Part shown: positions 24,907 to 34,216 of the stretch, piece by piece
Layout of the letters: the number at the start of each line of letters is the position of its first letter
How positions within the stretch are numbered: position 1 is the first letter of the stretch
NCBI GenBank assembly: GCA_905233825.1
Contig: CAJOFE010000001.1
Coordinates: forward strand, 1-64,000
Origin: an uncultured Prevotella sp.
GTDB taxonomy: Bacteria; Bacteroidota; Bacteroidia; Bacteroidales; Bacteroidaceae
Direction: 5' to 3'
DNA length: 64,000 nt
Position numbers and translations under genes: made by a program
Notes under the pieces: model-generated
Told to the model about the DNA's origin: nothing
What the model saw: only the letters and a program-made list of their open reading frames with translations
The model's database searches: none

Positions 24907-27630
24907 ATGAGAAAGGGAATGAAGCGGATGCTGGCTTGCGTCGCATTCTTCATTCTTCATTCTTCTTTCTTCATTTCTACGACTGTGGCACAAAACTTTA
25001 TCGACAAGCCTGATATTTCCTATGCCGGCACACCACGCGAGGTGGAGATCGGAGGCATCAGCGTGAAAGGTGTCACCGACTATGAGGATTATGTGCTCAT
25101 CAACCTCTCAGGCCTCAGCGTAGGGCAGCATATCGACCTGCCTGGACAGGAGATTACCGAGGCCGTGAAACGCTACTGGAAGCACGGACTTTTCTCGAAG
25201 GTAAGCATTACTGCCGACAGTATTGTCGATTCCAAGGTCTATCTTTGCATCAACCTGGCGCTCTGTCCCCGTATCAGCGACATTGTATATAACGGTGTGA
25301 AGAAAAGCGAGCGTGAAGACCTCGAGGCCAAGCTGGGTATGGGCAAGGGCATGAGTATGACGAAGAACCTTGTTGACCGTGCCAAGATCCTGGCCAAAAA
25401 ATATTTTGACGACAAGGGCTACAAGAATGCCGAAGTGGAAATATCGCAGCGTGATGACGTGACGGGCAAGAACCAGGTCATTCTTGAGGTGAACATCGAC
25501 AAGAAAGACAAGATGAAGGTGCGTCATATCGTGCTCGAAGGCAACGAGCAGTTGAAGGAGTCTGTCATCAAGGGTGGCATGTTCACGAAGAGTGCCCTGG
25601 GCAAGATTCACGAGGCAGGCAAGTTCAAGAACTTCTTCAAGGCTAAGAAGTTCACCCCTGAGCGCTATGCCGAAGCCAAGAAGACACTCATTGAGAAGTA
25701 TAACGAGTTGGGATACCGTGATGCTACTGTCATCGAAGACTCTGTATGGAACGAAGACGAGAAGCATGTCAATGTCTATATGAAGATAGAAGAGGGCAAC
25801 AGGTACTATCTGCGTAACATTACCTGGGTGGGTAATACCGTGGTGCCTACGGAGGGCCTGAGCCGTACGCTCGGCATGGAGAAGGGCGACATCTACAATC
25901 AGAAAGTCATCAACAAGCGCCTGCTCACTGACGAGGACGGCGTGCACGACTATTATTATAACAATGGTTACGTGTTCTCGCAGGTCGAGCCTGCCGAGGT
26001 AAACGTTGTGGGCGACAGCATCGACCTTGAGGTGCGTATCCTCGAAGGTCCACAGGCTCACCTGAACAACGTGAAGATCTTCGGCAACGACCGTCTCTAT
26101 GAAGAGGTCGTACGCCGTGAGCTGCGTACCAAGCCTGGCGACCTGTTCTCGAAAGAGGCTCTCATGCGTTCCTATCGTGAGATTGCTTCTATGGGTTATT
26201 TCGACGAGACCGCCATCAACCCTGACGTGAAGCCCGATGGCGAAAGCGGCACCGTGAACATCAACTGGGAGTTGGAGCAGAAGTCCAACGACCAGCTAGA
26301 GCTCTCTTTGGGTTGGGGACAGACGGGTGTCATCATGCGTGCTGGCATCAAGTTCAACAATTTCTCGCTGCGTAACCTGTTGGGTAAGAATAAGCTGCAT
26401 CGTGGCTTCCTGCCTGCTGGCGACGGCGAACAGATAGGCCTGAGTGCCCAGACCAATGGCCGCTACTACACCAGCTACAGCCTGAACTACGGCACGGGCT
26501 GGTTTGGAGGCAAGCGTCCCAATGCCCTTAACATCGGTGCCTACTATTCCAAGCAGAGCGACGTGTCGAGCAACTACTATAACTCGGCCTACATGAACAG
26601 CATGTATAATTATATGTATGGCTATGGCTACGGCTCATACAATAATTACGGCTACTACAACAACTACGAGAGCTTCCTCGACGATGACAAATACGTCAAG
26701 CTGTTCGGACTTTCAGTAGGATGGGGCAAGCGTCTGCGCTGGCCTGATGACTACTTCCAGTTCTCGGCTACGCTGGCCTACCAGCGCTATATGCTGAAGG
26801 AATGGCAGTATTTCATCATCTCCAATGGCAACAGTAATAACCTCAACCTCTCACTCGCGCTCACCCGTACATCTACTGATAATCCCCTCTTCCCACGCCG
26901 AGGCTCGGAGTTCGCACTCAGCGTATCGCTCACTCCACCTTGGTCGCTCTTCGATAATAAGGACTATAAGAACCTGGCCACGTGGGACACTTACTACAAC
27001 GACTACGACCGTTTCCAGGATGAGCAGCGCGAGAAATATCGCTGGGTGGAATACCATAAGTGGAAGTTCAGAAGCCGCACCTTCACCGCTTTGAGCGGAG
27101 GCCAGAAGTGCTTCGTGCTGATGACGCGCGTGGAGATGGGACTGCTGGGTAACTACAACAAATACAAGAAGTCGCCTTTCGAGACCTTCTATGTGGGTGG
27201 CGACGGCATGAGCGGTTACTCTACCAGCTATGCTGAAGAGACCATCGGCCTGCGTGGCTATGAGAATGGTTCATTGTCGCTCTCGGCCAACGCACTGAAT
27301 ACTTCTGAGCGCACTCCAGGTCGCAGCAGCAGCTATGATGCCTATGCCTACGACCGCTTCACCCTCGAGCTGCGCTATCCCTTCATGTTGGGCAACACCA
27401 CCATCTACGGACTGGGATTCCTCGAAGGCGGTAATGCATGGGCTTCGGTCAAGGACTTCAATCCTTTCAACATGAAGCGTTCTGCCGGCTTCGGCGTGCG
27501 TATCTTCCTGCCTATGGTGGGTCTGATGGGTATCGACTGGGCCTACGGCTTCGACAACGTCTATCAGGGAAGTAGCGGATGGCGTAAGGGCGGTTCGCAG
27601 TTCCACTTCGTCTTAGGACAAGAATTCTAA
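24907..27630 (+). CDS. bamA: Outer-membrane assembly protein BamA
   Basis: BamA inserts beta-barrel proteins into the outer membrane. The protein has a signal peptide, a series of POTRA domains (about 60-420) and a C-terminal Omp85 barrel with NPLFPRRGSEF, the GLRGYENGS-type lid segment and a terminal aromatic strand (FHFVLGQEF). I chose the ATG at 24907 (MRKGMKRM) after AAGGAAAAA; an upstream in-frame ATG at 24865 is possible. The signal core [11 protein letters not shown] is encoded by an attcttcattcttc simple repeat, the reverse complement of the gaatgaagaatgaag filler just before the gene. A Tyr/Asn-rich insert (about 560-590) extends one loop. Confidence 0.95.
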   Translation: MRKGMKRMLACVAFFILHSSFFISTTVAQNFIDKPDISYAGTPREVEIGGISVKGVTDYEDYVLINLSGLSVGQHIDLPGQEITEAVKRYWKHGLFSKVSITADSIVDSKVYLCINLALCPRISDIVYNGVKKSEREDLEAKLGMGKGMSMTKNLVDRAKILAKKYFDDKGYKNAEVEISQRDDVTGKNQVILEVNIDKKDKMKVRHIVLEGNEQLKESVIKGGMFTKSALGKIHEAGKFKNFFKAKKFTPERYAEAKKTLIEKYNELGYRDATVIEDSVWNEDEKHVNVYMKIEEGNRYYLRNITWVGNTVVPTEGLSRTLGMEKGDIYNQKVINKRLLTDEDGVHDYYYNNGYVFSQVEPAEVNVVGDSIDLEVRILEGPQAHLNNVKIFGNDRLYEEVVRRELRTKPGDLFSKEALMRSYREIASMGYFDETAINPDVKPDGESGTVNINWELEQKSNDQLELSLGWGQTGVIMRAGIKFNNFSLRNLLGKNKLHRGFLPAGDGEQIGLSAQTNGRYYTSYSLNYGTGWFGGKRPNALNIGAYYSKQSDVSSNYYNSAYMNSMYNYMYGYGYGSYNNYGYYNNYESFLDDDKYVKLFGLSVGWGKRLRWPDDYFQFSATLAYQRYMLKEWQYFIISNGNSNNLNLSLALTRTSTDNPLFPRRGSEFALSVSLTPPWSLFDNKDYKNLATWDTYYNDYDRFQDEQREKYRWVEYHKWKFRSRTFTALSGGQKCFVLMTRVEMGLLGNYNKYKKSPFETFYVGGDGMSGYSTSYAEETIGLRGYENGSLSLSANALNTSERTPGRSSSYDAYAYDRFTLELRYPFMLGNTTIYGLGFLEGGNAWASVKDFNPFNMKRSAGFGVRIFLPMVGLMGIDWAYGFDNVYQGSSGWRKGGSQFHFVLGQEF

Positions 27631-27664
27631 CCAATGAGTAATGAGTAATTAGAAAAGAGTAATT

Positions 27665-28180
27665 ATGATTAGAAAGCTAATGATGACGGCCGTCACACTC
27701 ATGTTAGCAGTGACTGCCAGTGCACAGAAATTCGCATTGATCGACATGGACTACGTGTTCAAGAACATTCCTGCCTATGAGCGTGCCAACGAGCAGCTGT
27801 CGCAGGTGTCGAAGAAATGGCAGGCAGAGGTCGATGCTCTCACTACTGAGGCACAGACTATGTATAAGAACTACCAAAACGAGGTGGTGTTTCTCTCAGC
27901 CGAGCAGAAGAAAGCCCGTCAGGATGCCATCATGGAGAAAGAGAAGCAGGCTGCCGATTTGAAGCGCCAGTATTTCGGTCCTGAGGGCGAGCTTTTCAAG
28001 AAGCGGACGGCCCTGATGAATCCTATTCAGGAGGAAGTCTATAATGCCGTGAAGGACGTGTCCGAGCTGCGAGGCTATCAGCTGGTGCTTGACCGTGCCA
28101 GCGACCAGGGCATCATCTTCGGTTCGCCTAAGATTGACATCAGCGACGAGGTGCTGCGTAAGTTAGGATATTCAAATTAA
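27665..28180 (+). CDS. OmpH/Skp-family periplasmic chaperone 1
   Basis: This 171-aa protein has a signal peptide (to TASAQ) and the Skp pattern: a short beta start (KFALIDMDYVFKNIPAY), long charged coiled-coil arms and a beta end (YQLVLDRASDQGIIFG). Skp holds unfolded outer-membrane proteins on the way to BamA, whose gene is directly upstream. Confidence 0.92.
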   Translation: MIRKLMMTAVTLMLAVTASAQKFALIDMDYVFKNIPAYERANEQLSQVSKKWQAEVDALTTEAQTMYKNYQNEVVFLSAEQKKARQDAIMEKEKQAADLKRQYFGPEGELFKKRTALMNPIQEEVYNAVKDVSELRGYQLVLDRASDQGIIFGSPKIDISDEVLRKLGYSN

Positions 28181-28186
28181 GTCATA

Positions 28187-28300
28187 GCCCCCTAAGTTAG
28201 GGGGCCATAGGGGTCTGAACAGAGACCCCCGATATAGAGCAATCAATAAAAGTATTAACAGGGTGGTCGTTCAGACCCCCAACCCCCTAACTTAGGGGGC
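28187..28300. repeat. REPIN-like inverted pair, second sequence class
   Basis: Arm 1 (28187-28220) begins with the palindrome GCCCCCTAAGTTAGGGGGC and continues into a tail ending GGGGTCTGAAC. Arm 2 (28269-28300) is the same unit inverted. The spacer is 48 bp, and a further GGGGTCT/AGAGACCCC-type hairpin forms at arm 1's edge. This is the same palindrome-plus-tail, head-to-head design as the 4547-4654 copy, with different sequence. Confidence 0.85.
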
Positions 28301-28318
28301 AAATAAACAATAAGTATA

Positions 28319-28828
28319 ATGAAAAAGTTTATCATCTGCGCCATTTGCGCAATCTGCGGTTTTACCACCGCTTCGGCCCAGGCTCCTAAGTTTGGCCACG
28401 TTAACTCACAAGAAATCATTCAGGCTATGCCTGAGTACACCACTGCCCGCACCGAGATTGAGAAACTCGCTCAGCAGTATGATGCCGACCTGAAGCAGAT
28501 GCAGGAAGAGCTGCAGAAGAAGGCCGAGGCTTTCGAGAAGGAAGAATCGACCCTGCCCGAGAACATCAAGACCCGTCGCAGTCAGGAGCTGAACGACCTC
28601 TACCAGCGCATTATCCAGACTGGTCAGGACAACGACCAGGCGCTGCAGAAGGCACAACAGGAGAAGATGCAGGCCATCACTTCCAAAGTGCTCGATGCCA
28701 TCAAGTCTATTGGTCAGGAAGGCGGCTATGTCTATATCATGGAGATGAGTGCCGGCATTCCCTACATCAGCACCACGCTTTCTACTGACCTCACCGCTCA
28801 GGTAAAGGCCAAGCTGGGACTGAAGTAA
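28319..28828 (+). CDS. OmpH/Skp-family periplasmic chaperone 2
   Basis: This 169-aa protein has a signal peptide (to ASAQ), the start FGHVNSQEIIQAMPEY and coiled-coil arms, the classical OmpH pattern. It overlaps the next chaperone gene by 1 bp (TAATG), which implies coupled translation. A REPIN-like element separates it from chaperone 1. Confidence 0.93.
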   Translation: MKKFIICAICAICGFTTASAQAPKFGHVNSQEIIQAMPEYTTARTEIEKLAQQYDADLKQMQEELQKKAEAFEKEESTLPENIKTRRSQELNDLYQRIIQTGQDNDQALQKAQQEKMQAITSKVLDAIKSIGQEGGYVYIMEMSAGIPYISTTLSTDLTAQVKAKLGLK

Positions 28829-29340
28829 TGAGAAGAACAGTACTATTATTCATAGTGCTGCTTGTCAGCATGACAAGTGGTGCGCAGGTCTTCATCGGCT
28901 GCATCAGCTACGACGGAGCCCTGCGCTCCATGCCTCAGTATGCCGTCGTGGAGCAGGAGATGGACACGCTGCGCCAGGCTTACGAAGCAGAGCTGAAGCG
29001 TGTCGAGGATGACTTCAACCAGAAGTACGAGGCTTTCCTTGAAGGCCGCAAGGATTTTCCGCGTACCATCCTGTTGAAGCGCCAGACCGAACTGCAGCAG
29101 CTCATGGAGCAAAACCTGGCGTTCAAGGAACAAGGCCGCAAGGAGTTGGAGCAGACACGCAATGATAAGCTCGCTCCGCTGCAAGCCCAGCTCAGCATGG
29201 CCATCTCGGCCGTGGCGCGCGAACACCAGTTGGCAGTAGTGGTAAACACTGACAGCAATGCTTGTCCGTACATCGACCCCGAGCTGGCCATCGACCTCAA
29301 CGACGAAGTGAAGCAACAGCTTAGCAAAGTAAAAAAGTAA
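28828..29340 (+). CDS. OmpH/Skp-family periplasmic chaperone 3
   Basis: This 170-aa protein is the third member of the series, with signal peptide (to SGAQ), FIGCISYDGALRSMPQY and coiled-coil arms. Three Skp-like genes in a row, each diverged, suggest mixed trimers or different clients. Its stop overlaps the murI start by 1 bp. Confidence 0.88.
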   Translation: MRRTVLLFIVLLVSMTSGAQVFIGCISYDGALRSMPQYAVVEQEMDTLRQAYEAELKRVEDDFNQKYEAFLEGRKDFPRTILLKRQTELQQLMEQNLAFKEQGRKELEQTRNDKLAPLQAQLSMAISAVAREHQLAVVVNTDSNACPYIDPELAIDLNDEVKQQLSKVKK

Positions 29341-30173
29341 TGCTATCCGCCGTGCCAGGACCCATTGGCATCTTCGACAGTGGCTATGGCGGGCTGACCA
29401 TTCTCGACAGCATTCGCCGGCAGCTTCCCCAATACGACTATCTGTATCTGGGCGACAATGCTCGTGCACCCTATGGACCACGCTCGTTCAGCGTGGTCTA
29501 TGAGTTTACGCGGCAGGCTGTCAGCCAGCTCTTTCAGATGGGCTGTCAGCTGGTCATCCTGGCCTGCAACACCGCTTCTGCCAAGGCTTTGCGCACCATT
29601 CAGCAACATGACCTGCCAGGGTGGGATGCCCATCGTCGCGTGCTGGGCATCATCCGTCCCACCGCCGAGGTCATTGGCACCCTTACCCGTAGCCGCCATG
29701 TAGGCGTGCTCGCCACCGAGGGGACCATCAAGAGCGAGAGCTATCGTATGGAGATACAGAAGTTGCACCCCGACATCACCGTCACGGGGCAGGCCTGCCC
29801 CCTCTGGGTGCCCATCGTGGAGTGTAACGAGGCTGCATCGCCGGGAGCCGACTATTTCGTTCGTCATGATATCGAACGCCTCATCGCTGCCGACCCACTC
29901 ATCGATGCCGTCATCCTCGGCTGTACCCACTATCCCCTGCTCCTGCCTAAAATTCACCAGTTCATGCCACCCTCCGTGCAGGTTATCTCACAGGGAGGCT
30001 ATGTCGCAACCTCGCTGGCCGATTATCTGCGCCGTCATCCCGGCATAGAGCAGCGCTGCACCCGTCAGGGTCGCGTCTGCTATCTCACTACTGAAGACCC
30101 TGCCAAGTTCAACCTCCAGGCACAGGTTTTCCTCAACGAGCAAGTAAAAGCCGAACAAATCATCCTGCAATAA
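29340..30173 (+). CDS. murI: Glutamate racemase
   Basis: This 277-aa cytosolic enzyme makes D-glutamate for peptidoglycan. Both catalytic cysteines are visible, in LACNTASA and ILGCTHYPLL. The glycine-rich start PIGIFDSGYGGLTIL and the YLGDNARAPYG block are typical. It sits in the TAATG-coupled run, overlapping the chaperone before and the hydrolase after. Confidence 0.96.
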   Translation: MLSAVPGPIGIFDSGYGGLTILDSIRRQLPQYDYLYLGDNARAPYGPRSFSVVYEFTRQAVSQLFQMGCQLVILACNTASAKALRTIQQHDLPGWDAHRRVLGIIRPTAEVIGTLTRSRHVGVLATEGTIKSESYRMEIQKLHPDITVTGQACPLWVPIVECNEAASPGADYFVRHDIERLIAADPLIDAVILGCTHYPLLLPKIHQFMPPSVQVISQGGYVATSLADYLRRHPGIEQRCTRQGRVCYLTTEDPAKFNLQAQVFLNEQVKAEQIILQ

Positions 30174-31057
30174 TGAAAAAACGACTCTTCCTTGCCCTCT
30201 CCTTCCTCCTTTTTCCTTTCTCCTTTTTCCTTCCTCCTTTAGAAGCCCAGCCCCTCTACGTAGGCTCCTACAACATCCGCTATCAGAACAACGACGACAA
30301 TCGTGCGGGCAACAGCTGGCGGCAACGCTGCCCCGTGGTGTGTGGTCAGCTCATGTTTGAGCACCCCGATATCTTCGGAGCTCAGGAAGTGCTGCACAGC
30401 CAGCTCATGGACATGCTCCGCCTACTGCCCGACTACGGCTATATCGGAGTAGGCCGTGAGGATGGTGCCGAGAAAGGTGAGTATGCCCCCATCTTCTACG
30501 ACAAGCAGAAGCTGCAGCTCCTTAGTCACGGCCATTTTTGGCTGGCTGAGACACCTGATAAGCCAGTCCTTGGCTGGGATGCTGCCTGCGTGCGCATCTG
30601 TACCTGGGGCCAGTTCCGCGATGTGCAGAATGCCACTTCCTTTTTCTTCTTCAACCTTCACATGGATCACATGGGCGTCGTGGCTCGTCGCGAGAGTGCA
30701 AAGCTCGTCGTAAGCCATATCCGCCAGCTGGCAGGTACCTCACCCGTCATCCTCACGGGCGACTTCAATGTCGATCAGACTAACGAGATATACCGCATCT
30801 TCACCTCAATCCTCACCGACAGCTATGTTGCTGCCCGCCATCGCTTTGCTGAGAACGGTACCTTCAACGCTTTCGATCAGGAACGCAAGACCTATAGTCG
30901 CATTGACCACGTCTTCGTCTCACCCTCCTTTACCGTCCAGCGTTACGGTATCCTCACCAACACCTACTGGCAACAAGAAGGCGACAGCATCACCCGTCGC
31001 CTCCCCTCCGATCACTATCCAGTCTTCGTACATCTCGACTATTCGTCAGGGAAGTAA
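30173..31057 (+). CDS. Endonuclease/exonuclease/phosphatase-family secreted hydrolase
   Basis: This 294-aa protein has a signal peptide and the EEP fold: SYNIRYQNNDD, GAQEV with the metal-binding Glu, NLHMDHMG, LTGDFNVDQ and RIDHVF ... SDHYPVFV. Members include secreted phosphodiesterases, nucleases and sphingomyelinase-like enzymes; the substrate is not readable. The signal core (LSFLLFPFSFFLPPL) is encoded by a cctttctccttttt simple sequence. It is the last gene of the run starting at 22093. Confidence 0.88.
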   Translation: MKKRLFLALSFLLFPFSFFLPPLEAQPLYVGSYNIRYQNNDDNRAGNSWRQRCPVVCGQLMFEHPDIFGAQEVLHSQLMDMLRLLPDYGYIGVGREDGAEKGEYAPIFYDKQKLQLLSHGHFWLAETPDKPVLGWDAACVRICTWGQFRDVQNATSFFFFNLHMDHMGVVARRESAKLVVSHIRQLAGTSPVILTGDFNVDQTNEIYRIFTSILTDSYVAARHRFAENGTFNAFDQERKTYSRIDHVFVSPSFTVQRYGILTNTYWQQEGDSITRRLPSDHYPVFVHLDYSSGK

Positions 31058-31125
31058 ATGTTTTTCTTGTAAGTGTAAAAACAAACGACATCTCGGGAGA
31101 CTACGGCATATACATTAAACACAAT

Positions 31126-31156
31126 AAGGGGCGCCTGCATAATGCGGACGCCCCTT
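31126..31156. terminator. Bidirectional terminator-like hairpin
   Basis: AAGGGGCG (31126-31133) pairs with CGCCCCTT (31149-31156) between the converging hydrolase and LruC-protein genes. The T-run is short, so strength is uncertain. Confidence 0.55.
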
Positions 31157-31183
31157 TAGAATTAGTATTTATCTGTAGTTATA

Positions 31184-32887
31184 CTAGTTACCTTTCTTGG
31201 CAGCCTTGTATTCATCGATACTCTCTTTGGCGTAGCGATACCAGCCTTCGGCAGGTAATATGCCCTGCACGTAATCTTTGAACAGGCTGGGGGTAGCGCC
31301 GTCAAGATGATATTTGTGGTCGAGATCCTCGCGCTCCTCACACCAATCGTAGTCGCACCTCACGCCAATCTTGCTGGCAATTTTACCTTCAGGAGCAGTC
31401 AGGACGCACTTCAGATTGTTCTTGATGACATAGACCTCGATGCTGTTGGCAATCTCGCCGATGGCTGTGCCTGAGTAGTGATCAGAAGGAATGGAGATGG
31501 TGACGGGATTTGCTTTCTTGGCGCTCAGACCTTTGCTTTGGGCATTGGTGTTCACCATCTCGAACACCTCAGCACCGAATGCCTCGTGCACCTCATGGCC
31601 ATCGACATAGAGTGGCAGTGTGCCACCAGCAGCACGCAGGATGACCTCCACAATGCCAGTCTTGGAGCCTTGGGTATAGAGGCGAACATCGAATACCACG
31701 TCGTTGAAGTCGAAGTCGGTGCTCTCATCTACGGTCAGATCCTCAGCAATGACGCGAAGCTCTTCCCAATCGTCTTCTACTTCAATCTCCTCGCCGCCGT
31801 CCGTACCTGACACCTCGAAGATGACATCATTGTAGTCCAGGTCTGTCCAGTCCTCAAAGCCAATATAGTTCTTCTCGCCGATAGTGAAGATGGCGATGTG
31901 AGATGTTTCAGGAGTGGCGAGTTGAACCGAGTTCCAGTAATCTATTCCTGACTGGTGGATGGCTGTGTTCAGGCGGCCGTCGCCATAATATTCCGGAAGA
32001 TTGGCAACGTTCTTCTTGGTAATGGTCCACCATTCGCCATTCCAGCCACCAGCATCGTAAACCTCCAGATTGCCTCTTCCTACCCAGGTGTTGGCAATGA
32101 GGAAGTGAATCTCATAATCTTTGGGGAAGTCATAGGATACATTGCCATTTCCATCGACATAGACCAGACTAAAGGTTTTGTGATAGAATGAGGTGTTATC
32201 ATTATTGCACTCTTCGGGGTTTGCCATATTGCCGAGGGTATATTTCGGCATCTTCTTGATGTCCTCTACACTCGGGTTAGAGCCTTTAGGATAGTAATAA
32301 TAGCTGATCATGTCACCCGAGTTGGAATTGTGGTAGATGGGCGTTAATGTTACAGGACCCCCCTTCGTCGTAATCCAATAGTCCCAATTTTTAACTTTTT
32401 CTACGTTGTTATTGCCTTCGGGAATCTCTTTCAGGATTTCATCATATACGTGTTTCAGATATTCATCGGAGTAATATGAAAATACCACTGATCCATTGAC
32501 GATGTAGTATTTGTCGTACCATTTGGAATTGAGCCATGATTGGTAGGAATCCATAAAATGGAACTGCTCCAAAACCCCGCCATGATTCCAGATGACATCA
32601 CCCAGATTATCTGCTATGATATTCATCTGGGCGTTGAAAGTGTATCCTGCTTCTGTTACGGTGGGATTTGTCACAGCAGCACGTGTGCGTGCTTTGTTTT
32701 CAGTGGCACCGAAGCCCCACTGCTGGTTGGCGGCAGGAGTGCCAAAGCGGCTAATGAAAGCCTGCTCGTAAGTGTCGTAGATTTGCTTCTCAAGTGCTTG
32801 TCTGCTGTCGTCCATGTCGTGGGAACAGCTCGTGAATACGCCGCAGAATATCAATGCGGCCATTCCAGTCATTAGGTTCTTTTTCAT
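31184..32887 (-). CDS. LruC-domain (DUF4842-type) lipoprotein
   Basis: This 567-aa lipoprotein (lipobox FTSC at about residue 20, then SHDMDD) carries the LruC-type signature GFEDWTDLDYNDVIFEV and a second acidic repeat VDESTDFDFNDVVFDVRL; such Asp/Asn loops look like calcium sites. The N-terminal AFISRFGTPAANQQWGFG is typical of large secreted Bacteroidota proteins. The function is unknown, perhaps cell-surface or adhesion. I chose the ATG at 32887 (MKKNLMTGM), not the frame start at 32941, because the -7 box lies between them. Confidence 0.82.
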   Translation of the reverse strand: MKKNLMTGMAALIFCGVFTSCSHDMDDSRQALEKQIYDTYEQAFISRFGTPAANQQWGFGATENKARTRAAVTNPTVTEAGYTFNAQMNIIADNLGDVIWNHGGVLEQFHFMDSYQSWLNSKWYDKYYIVNGSVVFSYYSDEYLKHVYDEILKEIPEGNNNVEKVKNWDYWITTKGGPVTLTPIYHNSNSGDMISYYYYPKGSNPSVEDIKKMPKYTLGNMANPEECNNDNTSFYHKTFSLVYVDGNGNVSYDFPKDYEIHFLIANTWVGRGNLEVYDAGGWNGEWWTITKKNVANLPEYYGDGRLNTAIHQSGIDYWNSVQLATPETSHIAIFTIGEKNYIGFEDWTDLDYNDVIFEVSGTDGGEEIEVEDDWEELRVIAEDLTVDESTDFDFNDVVFDVRLYTQGSKTGIVEVILRAAGGTLPLYVDGHEVHEAFGAEVFEMVNTNAQSKGLSAKKANPVTISIPSDHYSGTAIGEIANSIEVYVIKNNLKCVLTAPEGKIASKIGVRCDYDWCEEREDLDHKYHLDGATPSLFKDYVQGILPAEGWYRYAKESIDEYKAAKKGN

Positions 32888-32929
32888 TCTAATCCTTATT
32901 TTTTTGATAAAACATTTATAACAATGCCG

Positions 32930-32937
32930 CAAAGGTA
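32930..32937 (-). promoter_or_regulatory. -7 box TACCTTTG of the LruC-protein gene
   Basis: It lies on the minus strand, 43 bp before the ATG at 32887. Confidence 0.6.
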
Positions 32938-33018
32938 ACAATAATAATTTAGATAGGCAACTTTTTCTTGTGTTTTTTTACGAATAAGCAAATGTTTGTA
33001 ACAAATATATTTTTCGGA

Positions 33019-33636
33019 TTAGAGGTAGAAGATGGCCTCTGGGCCCATGTTGAGCAGGAGGTCGAGGATGCTGAGGTTGGGGAGGAAACCGTGGTGCTGT
33101 TGAAAGACCTGATAGTAGGGAAGAGGGTTGAAGTCGGCATCAGGAACTGGTTTTTTCGGGCGGATGGCATCGCGGAAGTCAATGAGGGGTTCTTGCGATG
33201 GGTTTTCTTCGGTGGAATGGATGTTTTTTACAAATTTGTCAGTTTTTGTCAGTTTGGGGTGAATGTCGATTAAATCGCACATTTTCTGGCAGATGTCCCA
33301 ATTGTAGTCGAACAGGTATTCCCATCGGCGCTCGAAGAAGAAGGGTCGCAGGTCGTCTTCGTAATATTCGAGGAAGGGGGAGTCGCCATAGGCGGAGGTG
33401 ATGGCCTGCCAGTGGAGGTGACGCCAGTTGCCGTGATCAGATATTATTATCTTATCAGAATGTTCGACGGGCACAGTAAGGGCCTGTATGCCTTGGGCTG
33501 TGGCGATAAGGCAGCGGTTGCGGTAGGTCTGCTTCTGGAAAGACTCATGCTGCTCAATCAGCACCTGGGGGTAGCGGTAGAGTTTCTGATACCACTGGAT
33601 GGGGCCGAAATAGGTAGGGGAGAGCAGAGGAGTCAT
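33019..33636 (-). CDS. WbqC-family protein
   Basis: This 205-aa protein matches the WbqC-like family (LLSPTYFGPIQWYQKLYRY ... TYRNRCLIATAQGIQALTVPV ... WRHLHWQAITSAYGDSPFLEYYEDDLRPFF). Family members occur in O-antigen loci and beside signal peptidase genes; their activity is not well established. It is the last gene of the minus-strand run dapB-lepB-lepB2-wbqC, after a gatgaaagatgaaa simple sequence. Confidence 0.9.
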   Translation of the reverse strand: MTPLLSPTYFGPIQWYQKLYRYPQVLIEQHESFQKQTYRNRCLIATAQGIQALTVPVEHSDKIIISDHGNWRHLHWQAITSAYGDSPFLEYYEDDLRPFFFERRWEYLFDYNWDICQKMCDLIDIHPKLTKTDKFVKNIHSTEENPSQEPLIDFRDAIRPKKPVPDADFNPLPYYQVFQQHHGFLPNLSILDLLLNMGPEAIFYL

Positions 33637-33676
33637 GAAAGATGAAAGATGAAAGATGAAAAAGTGTGGGTGGTGT

Positions 33677-34216
33677 TCAGAGTGGCATGAAAAGGCGGTC
33701 GTTGCGCCAGCCGCGGAAGAGGGATTCGGAGGGGTCGTGGCTGTAGATGACCATGATGGCTCGGCCGATGATGTACTGTTCCGGTATAAAGCCCAGAAAA
33801 TGGGAATCGAGGGCGTTCTCCTGGCTGATGGCTTCCATCCAGTAGTGGTCGGCAGAGGCGCAGCTTTTCAGTCCTGGCACCACCAAGGCCTGTCCTTCGT
33901 GGTGGATGGTGTCGCCTGGCAGTGCCTTGCAACGGCAGATGAGCACCTCGTTAGGGTTCTGTGGGTTCTCGAAAGCCACGAGGTCGCCTCTGTTAACCGC
34001 ATTGCGCCCTATGCGCCCGTAGCCGAAGGGACTGCCCTCGCCACCCACGCGCAGTCCGTAACTCCAACGATTGATGAGCACGCGGTCGCCTTGACAGAAG
34101 AGGGGCGAAAGGCCCTGTCCGTCGATGGTATAGACGGTGAATGCCAATACTCTGAAACAGAGCATTAGCACCAGCGCCACGACAAGCGCAAGCACGAACT
34201 TGATGGTCTTTCGCAT
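33677..34216 (-). CDS. Degenerate signal peptidase I paralogue (S26 family), probably inactive
   Basis: This protein of about 179 aa has one N-terminal membrane helix and the S26 layout, directly downstream of lepB. In alignment with the neighbour, the catalytic Ser position (SSSLEKS) reads GQGLSPL, so Ser is replaced by Gly35; the catalytic Lys (VSKLSYG) is Arg50 (INRWSYG); and the MGDNR box reads MEAISQ. The end HFLGFIPEQYIIGRAIMVIYS still matches. A one-residue shift could let Ser37 act, but the Lys loss argues for a non-catalytic partner or regulator. The start is the ATG at 34216; 34237 is an alternative. Confidence 0.85.
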   Translation of the reverse strand: MRKTIKFVLALVVALVLMLCFRVLAFTVYTIDGQGLSPLFCQGDRVLINRWSYGLRVGGEGSPFGYGRIGRNAVNRGDLVAFENPQNPNEVLICRCKALPGDTIHHEGQALVVPGLKSCASADHYWMEAISQENALDSHFLGFIPEQYIIGRAIMVIYSHDPSESLFRGWRNDRLFMPL

